Shown here one piece after another: positions 62,936-64,000 of a DNA stretch of 64,000 nt. The stretch spans positions 62,001 through 126,000 of the forward strand of contig NZ_BALU01000003.1 in NCBI RefSeq assembly GCF_000615285.1. Direction: 5' to 3'. The notes beneath the pieces are model-generated. The model was not told the origin of the DNA. It ran no database searches and saw only the letters and a program-made list of their open reading frames with translations. The stretch's first letter is position 1, and each line of letters begins with the position of its first letter. The position numbers and the translations under genes were made by a program. Source of the stretch: Lactobacillus kitasatonis DSM 16761 = JCM 1039. GTDB taxonomy: Bacteria > Bacillota > Bacilli > Lactobacillales > Lactobacillaceae.

Positions 62936-63369
62936 AATTTTCATCTCACTTATAGGTTTTTCTTTATTGTACAATTTTTAAATAAAAATTACCATTTTAT
63001 GCTTGATCATTATGGCCAAACAGCTTAGAATAAGCTATTGAAAGCTGTATTGTACTATACAACCTTCAAACTATTTACAGTATTGCGTAATTTGCTACAG
63101 GCAAGTTGACCATATTGGAATAGCTAATCAATGTTTGCCACAACTGGCATGCTAAGATAGCGTTGCTGGTATCCCAGTTGTGGTAAAATGATTTCCTGAT
63201 TTGCCTTTTTTATAAATAATGCTTTATGATGATTACTAAAGATAATTGTTGTCGGTATTAGGAATAAACAAGTTGAATTAGTATTTATTAACACCTATCT
63301 GTTTAGATAGGTGTTTTTATTTTTATGATATAATTTTTAGAGAAACATTTGTTTGCAAAGGAGTAAAAC
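62936..63369. other. Intergenic region with inverted repeat and orphan terminator before xerS
   Basis: No convincing gene. CCACAACTGG (63138-63147) and CCAGTTGTGG (63174-63183) form a 10-base inverted repeat with a 26-base spacer. A terminator at 63291-63320 has no gene upstream on its strand. A small RNA ending at that terminator is possible. xerS appears to have its own -10 (TATAAT near 63331) and ribosome site AAAGGAG at 63358. Confidence 0.5.
63291..63320 (+). terminator. Rho-independent terminator upstream of xerS
   Basis: ACACCTATCT and AGATAGGTGT arms with loop GTTT, then a long T-rich tail. Confidence 0.8.
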
Positions 63370-64000
63370 ATGGAAACTGCTAAATACCTCGAGCGAATTC
63401 AAATTGAATTAGATAAAATGCCAGATTACGTTAAACAATATAATCTTGGAACTAATCATTCATTAACCACTACATATCAATATTTAACGGAAATTCGTCG
63501 ATTCTTAAGTTGGTTGCGCAAAGAAGGCATTTCTAATGCTCCCGATAACAAACACGTCACAACGGATACGCTAGCTTCACTGCGACGCAATGATGTGATG
63601 CTTTACATAGATTATTTAGGTCATACTAAAAACAAACAGGGACATTTAAATTCACCTACTACGATCAATCGCTCAATCAATGCATTAAGATCTCTTTTTA
63701 AGTTCTTAACAATTACGGCTGATAACAACAACGGTATGTCCTACTTTGACCGTAACGTAATGCTCAAGATTAATTCTTTAAACGATACAAAAACTCTGAA
63801 CTATCGTGCTCACGTCTTAGCCTCTCATATGTACACTGGAAATCTAAAGTTTGAATTCTTAAAGTTCATTGATCACGATTACGAAAGCAAATGTAATAAG
63901 CAAGCTAAGCCTGGCTTTAAAATGAACAAAGAAAGAGACATGGCTATCATTGCTTTGATATTAGGCACCGGTATCCGTGTTTCTGAGTGCGCTGGGGTTG
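63370..64000 (+). CDS. xerS: Tyrosine recombinase, XerS-type (partial, runs off the window)
   Basis: ATG 63370 (METAKYLERIQIELDKMPDY) after AAAGGAG. 210 residues are visible. The N-terminal SAM-like core-binding domain reads SLTTTYQYLTEIRRFLSWL, TINRSINALRSLFKFL and MSYFDRNVMLKI; the catalytic domain begins with NKERDMAIIALILGTGIRVSE, which contains the first catalytic Arg. The layout follows XerS of streptococci and lactobacilli, which resolves chromosome dimers as a single recombinase. It lies 11 kb from the dif-like site on the same strand as most left-hand genes. The remainder is outside the window. Confidence 0.88.
   Translation, partial: METAKYLERIQIELDKMPDYVKQYNLGTNHSLTTTYQYLTEIRRFLSWLRKEGISNAPDNKHVTTDTLASLRRNDVMLYIDYLGHTKNKQGHLNSPTTINRSINALRSLFKFLTITADNNNGMSYFDRNVMLKINSLNDTKTLNYRAHVLASHMYTGNLKFEFLKFIDHDYESKCNKQAKPGFKMNKERDMAIIALILGTGIRVSECAGV

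Noticed and set aside
62990-63290. A minus-strand open frame ending QRYLSMPVVANID in the region before xerS
   Set aside because: Its only start lies inside the terminator hairpin, and I recognise no protein family; treated as chance or an unidentifiable remnant.
1-64000. Search for tRNA, rRNA, tmRNA genes, CRISPR arrays and prophage modules
   Set aside because: I saw no cloverleaf-like tRNA sequence, rRNA stretch, repeat-spacer array, or phage structural gene cluster; absence by eye is not proof.

Overview
The window looks like a low-GC Lactobacillus chromosome of the acidophilus group (L. helveticus, crispatus, gallinarum and relatives). The reasons are the SLAP-domain S-layer-associated proteins (24.3 and 60.0 kb), a DUF5052-type lipoprotein, a YSIRK/LPXTG mucus-binding-type protein, an isoleucine T-box in front of brnQ, PEP carboxylase, a XerS-type recombinase and an SD-rich AT-biased sequence. 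Many genes are broken. The dead set includes a bile salt hydrolase and a mucus-binding-like adhesin, which resembles the decay described for dairy-adapted L. helveticus, but the species cannot be fixed from this window alone.

Layout. 0-17 kb is an accessory zone of decay: frameshifted GNAT, EF-hand protein, DUF915 hydrolase, LPXTG protein, YafQ toxin, TraX, histidine phosphatase and NAD kinase genes, an IS3-family deletion derivative, and deletion junctions that fuse unrelated genes. Intact islands in it are a SatA-like acetyltransferase/CofE-like pair, an Abi_2 protein, and a multicopper oxidase translationally coupled to a 56-residue methionine-rich membrane peptide. 17-23.7 kb holds a tight, apparently intact run of small-molecule enzymes: GNATs, DUF6176, P-loop kinase, APH-like phosphotransferase, Nudix hydrolase, two paralogous nucleoside phosphorylases and a histidine phosphatase. 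24-38 kb carries a SLAP protein, a flavin monooxygenase, dead bsh, ppc, a UvrA paralogue, T-box/brnQ, a KptA::MocR chimera, a DNA glycosylase and a YeiH-type transporter. 38.7-52.3 kb is conserved core: SWIM/SNF2 helicase, plsY, parE-parC, LysR regulator, ppaC, cyclophilin, DUF1275 protein. 52.3-53.7 kb is a gene-free AT-rich stretch whose left edge holds a dif-like 28-bp site. 53.7-64 kb has a Fic/VbhA-type toxin-antitoxin pair, two ABC half-transporters (one frameshifted), an attenuator-like leader with an MFS exporter, a GH25-SLAP lysin, a lipoprotein and the start of xerS.

How it fits together. The dif-like site, the gene-free stretch, the switch from mostly plus-strand to mostly minus-strand genes, and a reversal in orientation of an over-represented octamer (GGGATGCA: 7 plus and 2 minus to the left, 0 plus and 4 minus to the right) all point to a replication terminus / chromosome dimer resolution region near 52.4 kb, with parE/parC and xerS nearby. 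This is the most interesting signal in the window. Second are the copper-oxidase/Met-rich peptide pair, the uncharacterised nucleoside-type enzyme cluster, and the structured leader before the MFS exporter. Several single-base frameshifts sit in or beside homopolymers, so some of the 'pseudogenes' may be sequencing errors; the deletion fusions cannot be explained that way.
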